This document shows, in pieces, positions 33,032 to 42,054 of a DNA stretch of 64,000 bases. The notes under the pieces were generated by a model. The model worked only from the letters and a program-made list of their open reading frames with translations. It was not told where the DNA came from and ran no database searches. This DNA comes from Prosthecobacter algae. Lineage in GTDB: Bacteria > Verrucomicrobiota > Verrucomicrobiia > Verrucomicrobiales > Verrucomicrobiaceae. The stretch is taken from NCBI RefSeq assembly GCF_039542385.1, contig NZ_BAABIA010000003.1, positions 715,515 to 779,514 of the forward strand, written 5' to 3'. Each line of letters starts with the position of its first letter. Position 1 is the first letter of the stretch. The translations under genes and the position numbers were made by a program.

Positions 33032-34220
33032 CTACGCTGCTCTTTGTAACCTGCCCTTGCCCTCCCAACCTGTGAGCACCTCTGTAGACCTTCCCGACCC
33101 CTGCGACCTGGCGAAAGCCTGGATCGATGATGAGGCTGATGTGGCGGATGGATCTGGCGGCAAGGGTGGCCATGATACGACCTTTCGGATCTGCTGCACG
33201 CTGGTGCATGGCTTTGACCTCGGGGACGCGGATCTGATGTCCCTGCTAGAGCACTACAACGCGACCAAGTGCGCCCCGCCTTGGAATCACGGTGAGCTGA
33301 TGCACAAGCTGAGCAACGCGAGGGCGACAACTAGCAAGTATCCCAAGGGTTGGCTGTACCGGAAGATGCTGAGAGCGCGGGGACTGTGGAGCAGTCGACC
33401 AGGCTCGGGGACGACACGTGCCACCGTGGCCCCGAGGTATGAAGCGAAGTGGAAGCTGGACTTTAACCTGGAAGCCCTGCGACGGGTGCAGCCGGGCACG
33501 CCCTGGACCGTCGAGCGGCTGGCGGCTGCCAGCCCAGTGAATGTGGAGACGACCACCACGGCAGACTTTCTGCGCCATGTCTTCGGCATGGAGGCGATGG
33601 TGCTGATCTTTACCGTCTTCGGCAGCCAGGGGCAGTACATGTGGTGGCGGGGGCGGAGCTATCGCTTGGCTAATCGCCCGGGTGTGGCCGCGGTGCCTGC
33701 CGAGCTGCCTAAAGGAGGCCCGGACGGAGTGTGGTACCTCAGTCAACCTGTGACGGGGAAGTGGGAGCCGAACCCACGTGAGACAGACAAGCTGGGGCGG
33801 CCCAAGATGAGCCGTCGCAGCGAAGAAAGTGTGCGCTCCTGGGAGCACATGGTTCTGGAGGCAGATCCCGTGGACGAAGTGAAGCGAGATCCGAAGAAGA
33901 TGGCGGAATTTGAAACCCTTTGGTTAGGCTTTCTGGTGCAACTGCCGCTGCCGATCAAGGCCATCTATACGAGCGCGGGAAAGAGCACGCATGCCCTGGT
34001 GCATCTGCCCGCAGCGAACAAAGAAAGATTTGATGCGATGAAGAAAATGGTAGGGCCGTTGTTTTCAAAATTGGGTGCGGATCCCCGTGCCCTAAAAGCG
34101 GTGCAGCTAACGAGGCTGCCGGGGTGCATGCGAGGCAACAGGCTGCAAAAGCTGCTGTACCTGAACCCAAGCCCAGATCCGACCGGGATCACCATCGAAA
34201 GGGGGACTGCGAGTGTCTGA
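32997..34220 (+). CDS. Primase-like protein (archaeo-eukaryotic type, PriCT-like N-terminus)
   Basis: The 407-aa protein has an N-terminal primase C-terminal-like segment (HDTTFRICCTLVHGFDLGDADLMSLLEHYN.. PPWNHGELMHKLSNA). Further on it has features of an archaeo-eukaryotic primase: an acidic motif (VLEADPVD, about residue 288), the K-S-x-H motif (AGKSTHALV, about 327-335) and QLTRLPGCMR near the end. Such proteins prime phage or plasmid DNA synthesis. TTG 32997, seven bases after GAGG, is used as start; GTG 33072 is an alternative. The stop overlaps the helicase start by eight bases, as in primase-helicase pairs. Confidence 0.7.
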   Translation: MRLHLKTAVRSDYAALCNLPLPSQPVSTSVDLPDPCDLAKAWIDDEADVADGSGGKGGHDTTFRICCTLVHGFDLGDADLMSLLEHYNATKCAPPWNHGELMHKLSNARATTSKYPKGWLYRKMLRARGLWSSRPGSGTTRATVAPRYEAKWKLDFNLEALRRVQPGTPWTVERLAAASPVNVETTTTADFLRHVFGMEAMVLIFTVFGSQGQYMWWRGRSYRLANRPGVAAVPAELPKGGPDGVWYLSQPVTGKWEPNPRETDKLGRPKMSRRSEESVRSWEHMVLEADPVDEVKRDPKKMAEFETLWLGFLVQLPLPIKAIYTSAGKSTHALVHLPAANKERFDAMKKMVGPLFSKLGADPRALKAVQLTRLPGCMRGNRLQKLLYLNPSPDPTGITIERGTASV

Positions 34221-36039
34221 CGAGCTGCCCACGGATGACACATTGGAAGAGATGGCCGAGAGGCTGCGACCGATGCACGAGCTGGCCGATGTGACGCTGC
34301 CTGATGAGGCGGCGAAAGCAGCGCCTACGCTCTATGTCGGCACGGAGAAAAGCCGTCCGCCTGCCTATCGCCTGGCCGATGAGCTGGGGAAGCTGATCGG
34401 CGGGAAGCAAATGCTCTTCCTGCGGAATGACATCATCGTGACCATCGACCCGGTAACGGGGAGCTGTAGAGAGATGACGCCGCATGAGTTCGTCACCTGG
34501 GTCGTGCAGCGGGCAGGTGTCATCTTGATCAAAGGGCGAACGACCGATGATGATGGCAAGTCGAAGATCATCGAAGGCGACCTGGGTGTGGACCTGGCGC
34601 GTGTGATCCTGGCCAGTCCGAACTTTCGCCTGAAACTGCCCATCGTGGAGGCCATCAACAGGGTGCGGATGCCTGCCTTCCGTGATGAGTTGGACGAACG
34701 CGACAACCTGAAACGGAAAGGCTTTAAAAAGCTGGTACTGCTGGCTGAAGGCTATGATGCCCACACGCGGACTTACACGCTGATGGGTGGCCACTTTCAA
34801 GCTGACCTGGATCCCGATGTGGCGACGGCCTGGCTGGCGCACCTGCTAAGGGACTTTCAGTGGGGAGATGAGACGCGGTCGAGATCCGTGTTTGTGCAGT
34901 TTTTCATCACGCTGTTTTGTCGGTCTCTGTACATCGGTCGAGCGCCGTTCGGGGTGTTTGTTTCCAACTTGCCAGGCTCGGGCAAATCGAAGCTGGCGCA
35001 GCTCTGCATCGAGCCTGTGGAAGGCGCGGTGGGAGCGCCCTCCGGATGGAACATTGAAGACAAGCAGGAGACGCGAAAGGAAATGGATGCAGCGGCCCAG
35101 GACTTCGCCAGCTACCTATGGTTCGACGACGTGGACCGCATCAAGGTGAGGTCCACGGACCTTAACCGATTCGTGACCTCCAAGACCTGGGCATGCCGAG
35201 TGATGGGGACGTCGCAGAGGTTCAAGGGATCTTTGCGCGCCCTGGTGCTGATGACGGGAAATGGCCTAACCGTGGATGACAACCTGGAGCGTCGTACGCT
35301 TTGGGTCGATTTGTTCGCCCGAATGAAGGCCAGCGAACGGCCCATCGCCGCAGACCGCATCGAGCTGAACGAACAGTTCTTCGAAGATGAGAGCAACATG
35401 AAGCACTGCCTGGCGGTGATGTGGAGCATGGTGCGCCATTGGGATGAGAGCGGGCGGCCGCGCACGAAGCAGAGGTCCATCGAAGGATTTGATAGCTGGT
35501 GTGAGGTGGTGGCCAGCATCGCGGACTGCTGCGGATTCTGGAAAGGCCTGGCACCGTATGAGGCCCCGGATGGAGGCAACCAGGAAGGGCGCGAGTGGAA
35601 GGTGCTGGCCACGGCGCTGATCGACGAATACTGCATCGCTAAAAAGGCGGACAAGGCTGAGGTGACGATGCGGGATGTGATCCGCACGGCGCGGCTGCAC
35701 GGACTTTTTCAGGACGTCCTGGGCTCACTCGACCAGGTGATGACGGATCTGGATGAGCGCGTGGGCTTGAAGAAATGGAAATGGAAGGAAGTGGCAGATC
35801 CTGAATACGATGAGGAAGAGGTGGGGAGCTTTCCGACCCGTGAGCCAACTGAGGCCGATAAGCGGCGGCAGGCTGCGGAGTGGACCGACAAGAGCATGGA
35901 CAGCACCTGGGCCAAGCGATTCCGCAAGAGCGCGGTCGCTGGCCAGTTCTTCCAGGGCAAGGACGGCCGCATGTATGAGTTCGGAGATCGGGGAGCGAGC
36001 CGCAAGAGCAAGTTCGTGCTGGCCGCCGTGGGGGTCTAA
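34213..36039 (+). CDS. Phage replicative helicase-like AAA+/SF3-type ATPase
   Basis: The 608-aa protein has Walker A (NLPGSGKSKL, about 252-261), Walker B (YLWFDDVDR, about 303-311), a sensor-1-like asparagine (LVLMTGNGL) and an arginine-rich motif (LERRTLWVDL), the order expected of SF3/D5-type helicases. An N-terminal region of about 230 residues precedes it, and a C-terminal domain with many Lys/Trp residues follows. Together with the primase it could start replication at the adjacent candidate origin. GTG start overlaps the primase gene. Confidence 0.75.
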   Translation: MSDELPTDDTLEEMAERLRPMHELADVTLPDEAAKAAPTLYVGTEKSRPPAYRLADELGKLIGGKQMLFLRNDIIVTIDPVTGSCREMTPHEFVTWVVQRAGVILIKGRTTDDDGKSKIIEGDLGVDLARVILASPNFRLKLPIVEAINRVRMPAFRDELDERDNLKRKGFKKLVLLAEGYDAHTRTYTLMGGHFQADLDPDVATAWLAHLLRDFQWGDETRSRSVFVQFFITLFCRSLYIGRAPFGVFVSNLPGSGKSKLAQLCIEPVEGAVGAPSGWNIEDKQETRKEMDAAAQDFASYLWFDDVDRIKVRSTDLNRFVTSKTWACRVMGTSQRFKGSLRALVLMTGNGLTVDDNLERRTLWVDLFARMKASERPIAADRIELNEQFFEDESNMKHCLAVMWSMVRHWDESGRPRTKQRSIEGFDSWCEVVASIADCCGFWKGLAPYEAPDGGNQEGREWKVLATALIDEYCIAKKADKAEVTMRDVIRTARLHGLFQDVLGSLDQVMTDLDERVGLKKWKWKEVADPEYDEEEVGSFPTREPTEADKRRQAAEWTDKSMDSTWAKRFRKSAVAGQFFQGKDGRMYEFGDRGASRKSKFVLAAVGV

Positions 36040-36053
36040 GACGCGCTGGGGAC

Positions 36054-36078
36054 GGCGGGGCAAGCGAGGTGCCCCGCC
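36054..36078 (+). repeat. Strong hairpin after the helicase gene
   Basis: GGCGGGGCA (36054-36062) and TGCCCCGCC (36070-36078) form a perfect 9-bp GC-rich stem with a 7-base loop, 14 bp after the helicase stop codon. No T-run follows, so it is not a classical terminator but could slow transcription or protect the mRNA end. Confidence 0.7.
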
Positions 36079-36251
36079 TGTGCAACTGAGGGCCGTATGC
36101 GACCGCAGCGGCCACGTATGCAGAGGTCTCGCACATTCGTCGGCTCATGACGGCCGCGATCTAGGGGCGAAGCGAAGGTAACGGCTCCCGTACACCAGGG
36201 CCGATTGATGGCCATGAAACCTATGCCGGCATCGATGCGGCCGCAGCGGCC

Positions 36252-36272
36252 GAGGTCGACACGTGTTGCCCT
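36252..36272. repeat. Degenerate CACGTG palindrome, copy D
   Basis: The left arm GAGGTCGACACGTGT is intact and the right arm is changed (TGCCCTC), so it is a decayed or divergent relative of copies A-C. It lies in the candidate origin region. Confidence 0.55.
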
Positions 36273-36640
36273 CCAGGAGGCCGCAGATGCGGCCGCAGCA
36301 CCAGGGGCGGGGTCGAGGGCCTCGAGCACGGCTGAGCCAGGCCCAGGCGCACCCACACAGCGCCGCAGCGACCTGCGCAGGTTGCCTTTGAATAACGAAA
36401 CGGACCTGTGCAGACCTATGCAGACCTTCGACGCTCAGCCCCAGGTAGGGGCTAGGGTTGCCACGGCTTTGCCCGTGGTCGGAGTCCGACCAGTGCTGAC
36501 CTCTGCCCATCGGGACCAAACCTCTGTCAGGCTGGAAGCCTTGGAAAACCAGGGATCGGAAGTAGGTCGTCAGAGGTTTGAGAGGTTTAGGAACCTATGA
36601 GTCTAATAATCATCATGTCCCCAGGATGGGGGCGCGGGAG

Positions 36641-36720
36641 TGCGAAAAACCTCACGACCTGCGCATTTTCGCATATGTGATAGGGAAAAGTGTCATTTTC
36701 GCAAGAATGCGATAATGCGA
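36641..36720. promoter_or_regulatory. Cluster of TGCG/CGCA half-sites, candidate operator
   Basis: TGCGCATTTTCGCA (36660-36673) is an inverted repeat; CATTTTCGCA recurs at 36694-36703, exactly 30 bp later, about three helical turns. Further TGCGA copies lie at 36651 and in 36708-36720. The spacing suggests a regulator bound on one face of the helix upstream of the late genes. Not tied to a known protein. Confidence 0.5.
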
Positions 36721-36760
36721 CCAGTCGCAATAAGGAATCTTTTAGCCTCAGGAGGGGTTA

Positions 36761-36790
36761 GGGTAGGTATAACGTCCCTACCCCTTTTTG
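36761..36790 (+). terminator. Rho-independent terminator before the late operon
   Basis: GGGTAGG (36761-36767) pairs with CCTACCC (36777-36783) around a 9-base loop and is followed by CTTTTTG. It would end early transcripts before the methyltransferase gene at 36846. Loop sequence contains TATAAC, so it could overlap a promoter. Confidence 0.65.
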
Positions 36791-36845
36791 AGAGCGACCC
36801 CCTAAAATCTGAAATGTCCCCCAAGTTTTGACACTGCCGGGGGGT

Positions 36846-38207
36846 GTGACTGAACGCATCGCCGCTATTGAGACTGCCCGTTTGCCCGTGGGCGGGATAC
36901 TACAACACCCCCGAAATCCGAGGAAACATCCCGAGCCGGGGTCAAACCTGTGGGAGGTGATGAAGCGCTCCCTGGAGCATGCCTACTTTGAGCCGCTGGT
37001 GTGGAACCGCCGAAACGGGTACCTGGTCTCGGGCCATCTTCGGCACAAGGTGCTGACCGACCTGGGCTACACGCATGTCGATGTGAGCGTCGTGGACCTG
37101 GATGAGGCCACGCACTACGCGCTCATGATCGCGGCGAATCGGCTGCTCGGGGATTGGGAGGTCGATATCTTGAAGGCCCTGGCAAAGGACATTGACCAGG
37201 CAGGCCTGGACTGTGCGCTGGCCTTGTATGATCACAAAGCGCTGATGGCCCTGGTCGAGTGCCCTGTGACGGATGACGATACTGAGCAGACCCAGGAGCT
37301 GATGTCGAAGGCGGAGTTGCTGCAGCAGAAGTGGAAAGTTGCCATAGGCGACGGGTACCAGATTGGCAGCCATCGGCTGGTCTGCGGCTATTGCGAGTCG
37401 CCTGACAACTGGCAAACCCTCCTGGGTGAAGGGCAGGCTGACATGATCTGGTGTGATCCGCCCTACAATGTAGCCTATGACCGAGCGCAAAAGAAGCGCA
37501 TCAAGATCAAAAAGGCCGAGGGCGAAACACCACATGTGAAGCCGCAGACGATCCTGAATGATGACATGCCGCGAAAGGAATACCTGGAGCAGCTCTCCGG
37601 CTGGATTGCCATGGGGGCAGCCAGGCTGAAGCCAGGCGGTGCCGTTTACATCGCGCATGCCGACTCTTACGGTTTGGAGACTCGGCAGGCAGCACGCGAA
37701 GCCGGGCTCTACATCGCCCAGTGCCTGATCTGGATCAAGCAGGCCTGGACCTTGGGCCGCCAAGACTACCAGTGGCAACATGAGCCGATCCTATATGGAT
37801 GGAAGACAGGAGCAGGGCATCACTGGCAAGGGGGATACAGCCAGGCCACCGTGATCGACGAAGTGCAGGATCTGAAAAAGCTCGGAAAAGGAGAGCTGAT
37901 CACCATGATTAACCATCTGCGGAATGCAGCGGACACGACCGTCATCAGGGAGCCTCGGAACGTGGTAAGCGACCTGCATCCGACCATCAAACCCACGAGG
38001 CTGGTCGCCCGGCACATCTGGAATTCCTCAAAAAGGGGAGACACCGTGCTGGAACTTTTCGGCGGTTCGGGCACCACGATGGCCGCCGCCGAACAGACCG
38101 GGCGGCGATGCGTGGCCACAGAACTGGATCCAAAGTTCGCGGCCGTGATCCTGGAACGAATGACCACCCTTGGACTGCCAGTAGAAAAACTCCATGGCCC
38201 TCGATGA
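36846..38207 (+). CDS. DNA methyltransferase with N-terminal ParB/Srx domain (beta-class, N6-adenine or N4-cytosine)
   Basis: The 453-aa protein fuses a ParB-like nuclease/Srx domain (about 15-110: PRNPRKH, GHLRHK, ANRLLGDWEVD) to a DNA methyltransferase. DPPY is at residues 204-207 and the SAM-binding FGGSGTT at 405-411, with the DPPY motif first, as in the beta class. The DPPYNV context is most like adenine-N6 enzymes. Such fusions are common in phages and protect DNA from restriction or regulate packaging. GTG 36846 follows GGGGGG and is preferred over TTG 36828, which is part of a TTGACA box. Confidence 0.88.
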   Translation: MTERIAAIETARLPVGGILQHPRNPRKHPEPGSNLWEVMKRSLEHAYFEPLVWNRRNGYLVSGHLRHKVLTDLGYTHVDVSVVDLDEATHYALMIAANRLLGDWEVDILKALAKDIDQAGLDCALALYDHKALMALVECPVTDDDTEQTQELMSKAELLQQKWKVAIGDGYQIGSHRLVCGYCESPDNWQTLLGEGQADMIWCDPPYNVAYDRAQKKRIKIKKAEGETPHVKPQTILNDDMPRKEYLEQLSGWIAMGAARLKPGGAVYIAHADSYGLETRQAAREAGLYIAQCLIWIKQAWTLGRQDYQWQHEPILYGWKTGAGHHWQGGYSQATVIDEVQDLKKLGKGELITMINHLRNAADTTVIREPRNVVSDLHPTIKPTRLVARHIWNSSKRGDTVLELFGGSGTTMAAAEQTGRRCVATELDPKFAAVILERMTTLGLPVEKLHGPR

Positions 38208-38850
38208 GATCCAACTCGAAAGCAGCCTAGAAGGCCTGAGCGAATTGCTGGACCAAGGGCCTGCAAATCCAGGGTTTGCCCTGCCGTCTAACCTCTTTTT
38301 GTTCAAGGCCGCCAAGGAGAAAGACAAGAGGTCAAGGCGTGGCATCAAAGAACTGATTCAGCCTGAGAACGCAGAGTGCGTGGTGCCGTATCTACCAGGC
38401 CCCGGAGAGAGAACGCACTGCATACTGCGGGGCGACTTTGTGCTTTGCGACCTGATCCCGGCGATCCTCCGCGAGAAAGGGCGATGTGATCATTTGCATG
38501 TGGCCACGTTAGGACTGAGCAGCGCTAATGCGGACTGCCTGGCAACCCTGAGGCAGAAAGGCTGCATCGGTGACATCACCCTCGTTTGCAGTCACTACTT
38601 TGCACAGGTGGACAAGAATACCACCTATCGCGATGTGACCCGGAGGCTGGAGGGCAAAGCGCACATCATCGTAGCGAGGGCGCATGCCAAAGTGATCTGC
38701 CTGCCAACGGCCAGTGGTGACCACTACGTGATCGAAGGGAGCGCGAACCTGAGATCCTCGGACAACACCGAACAGATGGTCATTTTCAACGATGCGGAAA
38801 CCCTCCAGTTCCATCGCGCCTGGATGGAGGCGCTACCAAACAAATCATGA
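38194..38850 (+). CDS. PLD-like phage protein with one HKD motif
   Basis: The 218-aa protein ends in a phospholipase D-like motif: AHAKVICLPTASGDHYVIEGSANLRSSDN, with His and Lys of HxK and the GS following. Only one HKD is present, so it would have to dimerise. Such proteins lie next to terminase genes in several phages; the family includes nucleases, so a DNA-processing role is possible. It overlaps the methyltransferase gene by 14 bp. Confidence 0.75.
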   Translation: MALDEIQLESSLEGLSELLDQGPANPGFALPSNLFLFKAAKEKDKRSRRGIKELIQPENAECVVPYLPGPGERTHCILRGDFVLCDLIPAILREKGRCDHLHVATLGLSSANADCLATLRQKGCIGDITLVCSHYFAQVDKNTTYRDVTRRLEGKAHIIVARAHAKVICLPTASGDHYVIEGSANLRSSDNTEQMVIFNDAETLQFHRAWMEALPNKS

Positions 38851-39896
38851 GCGACATCCCGTCCGATTTAGCGGCTAAAGTCATCGGTGCCGATCTGCGA
38901 AACCTCGTAAAAAAGGTAAGCGATGGCAGCGTCCTGAGCACCCCGGAAAGAGAGATGATGGAACAGGCCACCATTCAAGGGGCCTTGCCGGACGAACTCC
39001 AAGCGGCGAGGCTGGCGGCGCTGATGAGGAGGTATGCGCAGGGCAAGCCTCTGACCAAAGATCAGCAAAGAGAGCTGTCGCTTGTCTTGCCTTCGAACCG
39101 TCCGATCGTGAAGCGTATCACGACGGAAAGCTATCGTCATAAGCTGAGCCATTATGTTCCGGTTCTCGGCCTGAAGGGGAAGGATCCTGAGCGAAAATTG
39201 AAAAGGTGGATTGCGGCTGGCAGAGAGAAATCGCCGCCTGATCTTCCTCCCTTCGATCAGCCCCAACTGATGCCGGAATGGTGGCGACGGAATATGACCT
39301 GGAAGGTGCCGGATTACATCCAGGCATTCGAGCAGCAGGCCGCTGATGCCACGCCAGAGGCAGCGACTGCGGAAAGGCTGCCCGATCCCCAGCAGGCACC
39401 AACGACGACGGTGCCTGGAAAGCCTGCTGAAGCTGGCACAGAGCAAACAGGGGTGCCGATGTTCCTCGACATGGGGGCTGAGGTCTCATCGGACGTCGGC
39501 CTGCAGCAGGTCCGGGCTTTGGTCCAGGCTACGTTTAACCAGCTCCAGCGATGCCTGGAGAGCGGGCATGTGACCCAAGCCAACAGCTACCGGAGGGAGT
39601 GGCAGACCTTGGTAGGCACTCTCCGGCAATGGGAAAAAGACATCGTCAAAATCCAGGAAGGCAAAGGCGAAGTGTTGCGCACGCGAGTGATCAACACCGA
39701 ACTGGTGCGGATCCTTACCGTGATGAGGCACAGCTTCTCGAACGCCTTGCTTGAAATGGCCGAGATTTTGGCGCCTCAGATGGAGCCAAGCGAACGGCGG
39801 GACATGTCCGGCAAACTGCGAGACAAGTGCTTCTCCCATCTGAAAGCAACCAGGTTCAGCCAAGTGTACCAACAACTGAACGAAGGCCATGATTGA
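38847..39896 (+). CDS. Putative terminase small subunit
   Basis: No strong family motif is visible in the 349 aa. The gene lies immediately before the GpA-type large subunit and overlaps it by eight bases, and its size and position are those of a small subunit. The N-terminal region is helical and basic (KRITTESYRHKLSHYVPV), the middle is Pro/Ala/Thr-rich and the C-terminal region is helical (RALVQATFNQLQRCLESGH), possibly for oligomerisation. The assignment is positional. Confidence 0.45.
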   Translation: MSDIPSDLAAKVIGADLRNLVKKVSDGSVLSTPEREMMEQATIQGALPDELQAARLAALMRRYAQGKPLTKDQQRELSLVLPSNRPIVKRITTESYRHKLSHYVPVLGLKGKDPERKLKRWIAAGREKSPPDLPPFDQPQLMPEWWRRNMTWKVPDYIQAFEQQAADATPEAATAERLPDPQQAPTTTVPGKPAEAGTEQTGVPMFLDMGAEVSSDVGLQQVRALVQATFNQLQRCLESGHVTQANSYRREWQTLVGTLRQWEKDIVKIQEGKGEVLRTRVINTELVRILTVMRHSFSNALLEMAEILAPQMEPSERRDMSGKLRDKCFSHLKATRFSQVYQQLNEGHD

Positions 39897-41829
39897 TCTA
39901 TTTGCGGCTGCAGCCAGTGCGCGATTCCTCCGCACGCCTGAGAGTGACTTTTTGATAGAGCTCTTCGATTCATGCATGCACATGGCCCCAACCGAAGCTG
40001 TGTGGAAATGGGCTGATAGGGAGGTTTGGTTGGATGAAAAAATGACTGCCAAGCCGGGGCAGTATGACTCCAGTTACACCCCTTGGACTCGCGAGTGGCA
40101 GGAACTGCCAATGCGGCCCGAGGTGCGGGAGGGCATCTTCATGAAGTCCTCACGAACTGGGGTCTCTGAGGCCTCGTTGAACATCCTGCGCTGGATGCCC
40201 AAGAACTGGCCGGGCAATGCCCTGTATTCGATCAACAGCGACAAGAAAGCTCGGGAGGTGGCCGAGCGCCGAATCCTGCCATCGGTGGAACGAACTGCTG
40301 GGGGCCAGATGACCGATGACGAGAACGACAAGACGCTGTCGCGCATCTCTCTGAAAAACATGGACATGCTGATCTCCGGCTCTGGCTCTGACGGCCCGTT
40401 CATGGAGATCTGGTATCGGCTCATCATCCTCGACGAGCTGGAGAAGCATGTGCTCAACCAAGGCACGACCACCTATGACCGTGCGAAGTCACGACAGACA
40501 GACGTCGCTGACGGCTTGCTGCTGGCACTGTCGAAGCCAGAAGAGGCGGGGGGAATCATTGACCTGAAGTACATTAACGGCACCCAAAAGAAATTCCTGG
40601 TACCCTGCCCCAGGTGTGAGCGGCGGATCGAGCTACTGACCAAGTTCCTGATGGCCAATGAATGCAAGGAAGCGGATGGCTGGAACCTGGAGCGCGTCGT
40701 CAAGGATACCTACTACCAGTGCCAGCTTTGTCAGCAGCCGATCCAGTCGCACGAAAAAAAGGCTATGGTCAATGAGGGCATCTGGGTGCCGACTCCAGTG
40801 CCGCAGCGGCGTAGACCGTCTAACGGAAAGTATGTGCCGCCAGAACCGGGCGTAGAAAGCTACCAGATCAGCGACCTCTACTCACTCTTTGAACGCGTGA
40901 GCTGGGGGAACTTGATGAAGATGTATCTCCAGGCCTACGAGATCAATCCGAACGAAGAAGCCAAGAAATACTTCCGAGTGAACCATGAGGGGATGCCGTG
41001 GGAAAATGAGACTTACAACATCACGGGAGACTCTGTGAAAGCATTGAAAGCTGGGCGGATTGAAGAGAAAGTCGTCAAGGCAGTGGACGGCACAGAGCAG
41101 CGTGTGCGGCTACAGCTCGGCAAAGAGTACCGTCTGGCCTATCGGGACGGGAAGTGGAGTGCGCGGCTGCCGTTCAGGCCTGCCCTCCTGACGGTGAGCA
41201 TTGACAAGCAGTTCGACTTTTTAAAATACATGGTTTTTGCGTGGACCTCTGAAGGCGCGGCTTTTCTCGTGGACCTGGGCAGACTCAGCGATGAGGACCA
41301 GCTTTGGCAGTTGCGCAAGAGGCCCTACCTGGTCGAGGAGCGTGGCGATAAACCGGAATACATTTTCAGTGGCCTCATCGACTCTGGGCACCGCCGAGAT
41401 GAAGTGTTCCGCGCTTGCATCAAGCAGCAAACCACCGCCTGTGAGATCCACCCCGGAGGCTGGAATTTGCATCCCTCACGTGGGGAAGGCAAACACGAGG
41501 ACTATCGCGGCAAGTTGACCCGGCTGATGACGGATTACATCGACGGGCAGGAGATCATCGTCAGATACTATTACGACCACGGCATCAAGAACGAATTCTA
41601 CCTCGGGCGGATCCAGAAGAGAACCGAGCCGAGGCTGTGGCTCCCGACAGATTACCCGGACACTTTGGAGGCCGAATGGACCGCTGAAGTGTTCGATAAA
41701 AGCAAAAACCATTGGGAGCATGACAAGGCCAAAAAAGGCCCCAATGACTGGGGGGATACAGGCAAAATGCAGTATGTGATGCTTCAGGAGATGCGTGAAG
41801 ATCTAAAAAATTTGCCCCTGCCAGATTGA
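39889..41829 (+). CDS. Terminase large subunit, GpA family
   Basis: The 646-aa protein resembles lambda GpA: N-terminal ATPase with KSSRTGVSEASLN as the P-loop-type motif, LIILDELEKH as Walker B, and a C-terminal nuclease region. A four-cysteine zinc-like site is present (CPRCERR and CQLCQQ). It packages phage DNA into proheads, cutting at cos or pac. Length is typical (about 640 aa). Confidence 0.93.
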   Translation: MIDLFAAAASARFLRTPESDFLIELFDSCMHMAPTEAVWKWADREVWLDEKMTAKPGQYDSSYTPWTREWQELPMRPEVREGIFMKSSRTGVSEASLNILRWMPKNWPGNALYSINSDKKAREVAERRILPSVERTAGGQMTDDENDKTLSRISLKNMDMLISGSGSDGPFMEIWYRLIILDELEKHVLNQGTTTYDRAKSRQTDVADGLLLALSKPEEAGGIIDLKYINGTQKKFLVPCPRCERRIELLTKFLMANECKEADGWNLERVVKDTYYQCQLCQQPIQSHEKKAMVNEGIWVPTPVPQRRRPSNGKYVPPEPGVESYQISDLYSLFERVSWGNLMKMYLQAYEINPNEEAKKYFRVNHEGMPWENETYNITGDSVKALKAGRIEEKVVKAVDGTEQRVRLQLGKEYRLAYRDGKWSARLPFRPALLTVSIDKQFDFLKYMVFAWTSEGAAFLVDLGRLSDEDQLWQLRKRPYLVEERGDKPEYIFSGLIDSGHRRDEVFRACIKQQTTACEIHPGGWNLHPSRGEGKHEDYRGKLTRLMTDYIDGQEIIVRYYYDHGIKNEFYLGRIQKRTEPRLWLPTDYPDTLEAEWTAEVFDKSKNHWEHDKAKKGPNDWGDTGKMQYVMLQEMREDLKNLPLPD

Positions 41830-41862
41830 CTCGGCGGCGTGTTTGCTTGAGCTACGATTCTT

Positions 41863-42054
41863 ATGATTACTGACATCCAGCGCCGCCAGCTTGAAACCCT
41901 AGAGAAGGCGCGGGCGCTCTGTGAGGCTGAGGGGATCATCACGAAGGTTGAAGGACACGGGGTGCTGTTGCTTTGTCTCCCTGTGTATGGCGCGCCAGAA
42001 GCCGAACAGCTCCTCCTCCAAGCAACTGACCGAGACCCGCGCAAAGGCGGGTAA
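41863..42054 (+). CDS. Small hypothetical protein after the terminase
   Basis: Not recognised; 63 aa with a regular alpha/beta pattern (QLETLEKARALCEAEGIITKV). It overlaps the next gene by 68 bp in a different frame, so one of the two could be spurious. Weak support. Confidence 0.4.
   Translation: MITDIQRRQLETLEKARALCEAEGIITKVEGHGVLLLCLPVYGAPEAEQLLLQATDRDPRKGG

Larger units (their letters stand above)
36040..36845. other. Gene-free region with dyads and short repeats: candidate replication origin and late-gene control region
   Basis: No convincing gene lies in these 806 bp; the frame at 36205-36600 has no recognisable protein character. It contains a strong hairpin (36054-36078), a hairpin CCACGG/CCGTGG (about 36460-36478), repeats of CCGCAGCGGCC (36104, 36241), two tandem 10-mers GACCTGTGCA/GACCTATGCA (36403-36422), a degenerate copy of the CACGTG palindrome (36252-36272), paired TGCG/CGCA half-sites and a terminator. 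Position directly after primase and helicase genes fits an origin. This is an inference. Confidence 0.5.

Noticed and set aside
36205..36600. 131-codon frame in the gene-free region
   Set aside because: Composition of hairpin and repeat DNA, no start context and no protein-like pattern; the opposite strand frame is equally long.
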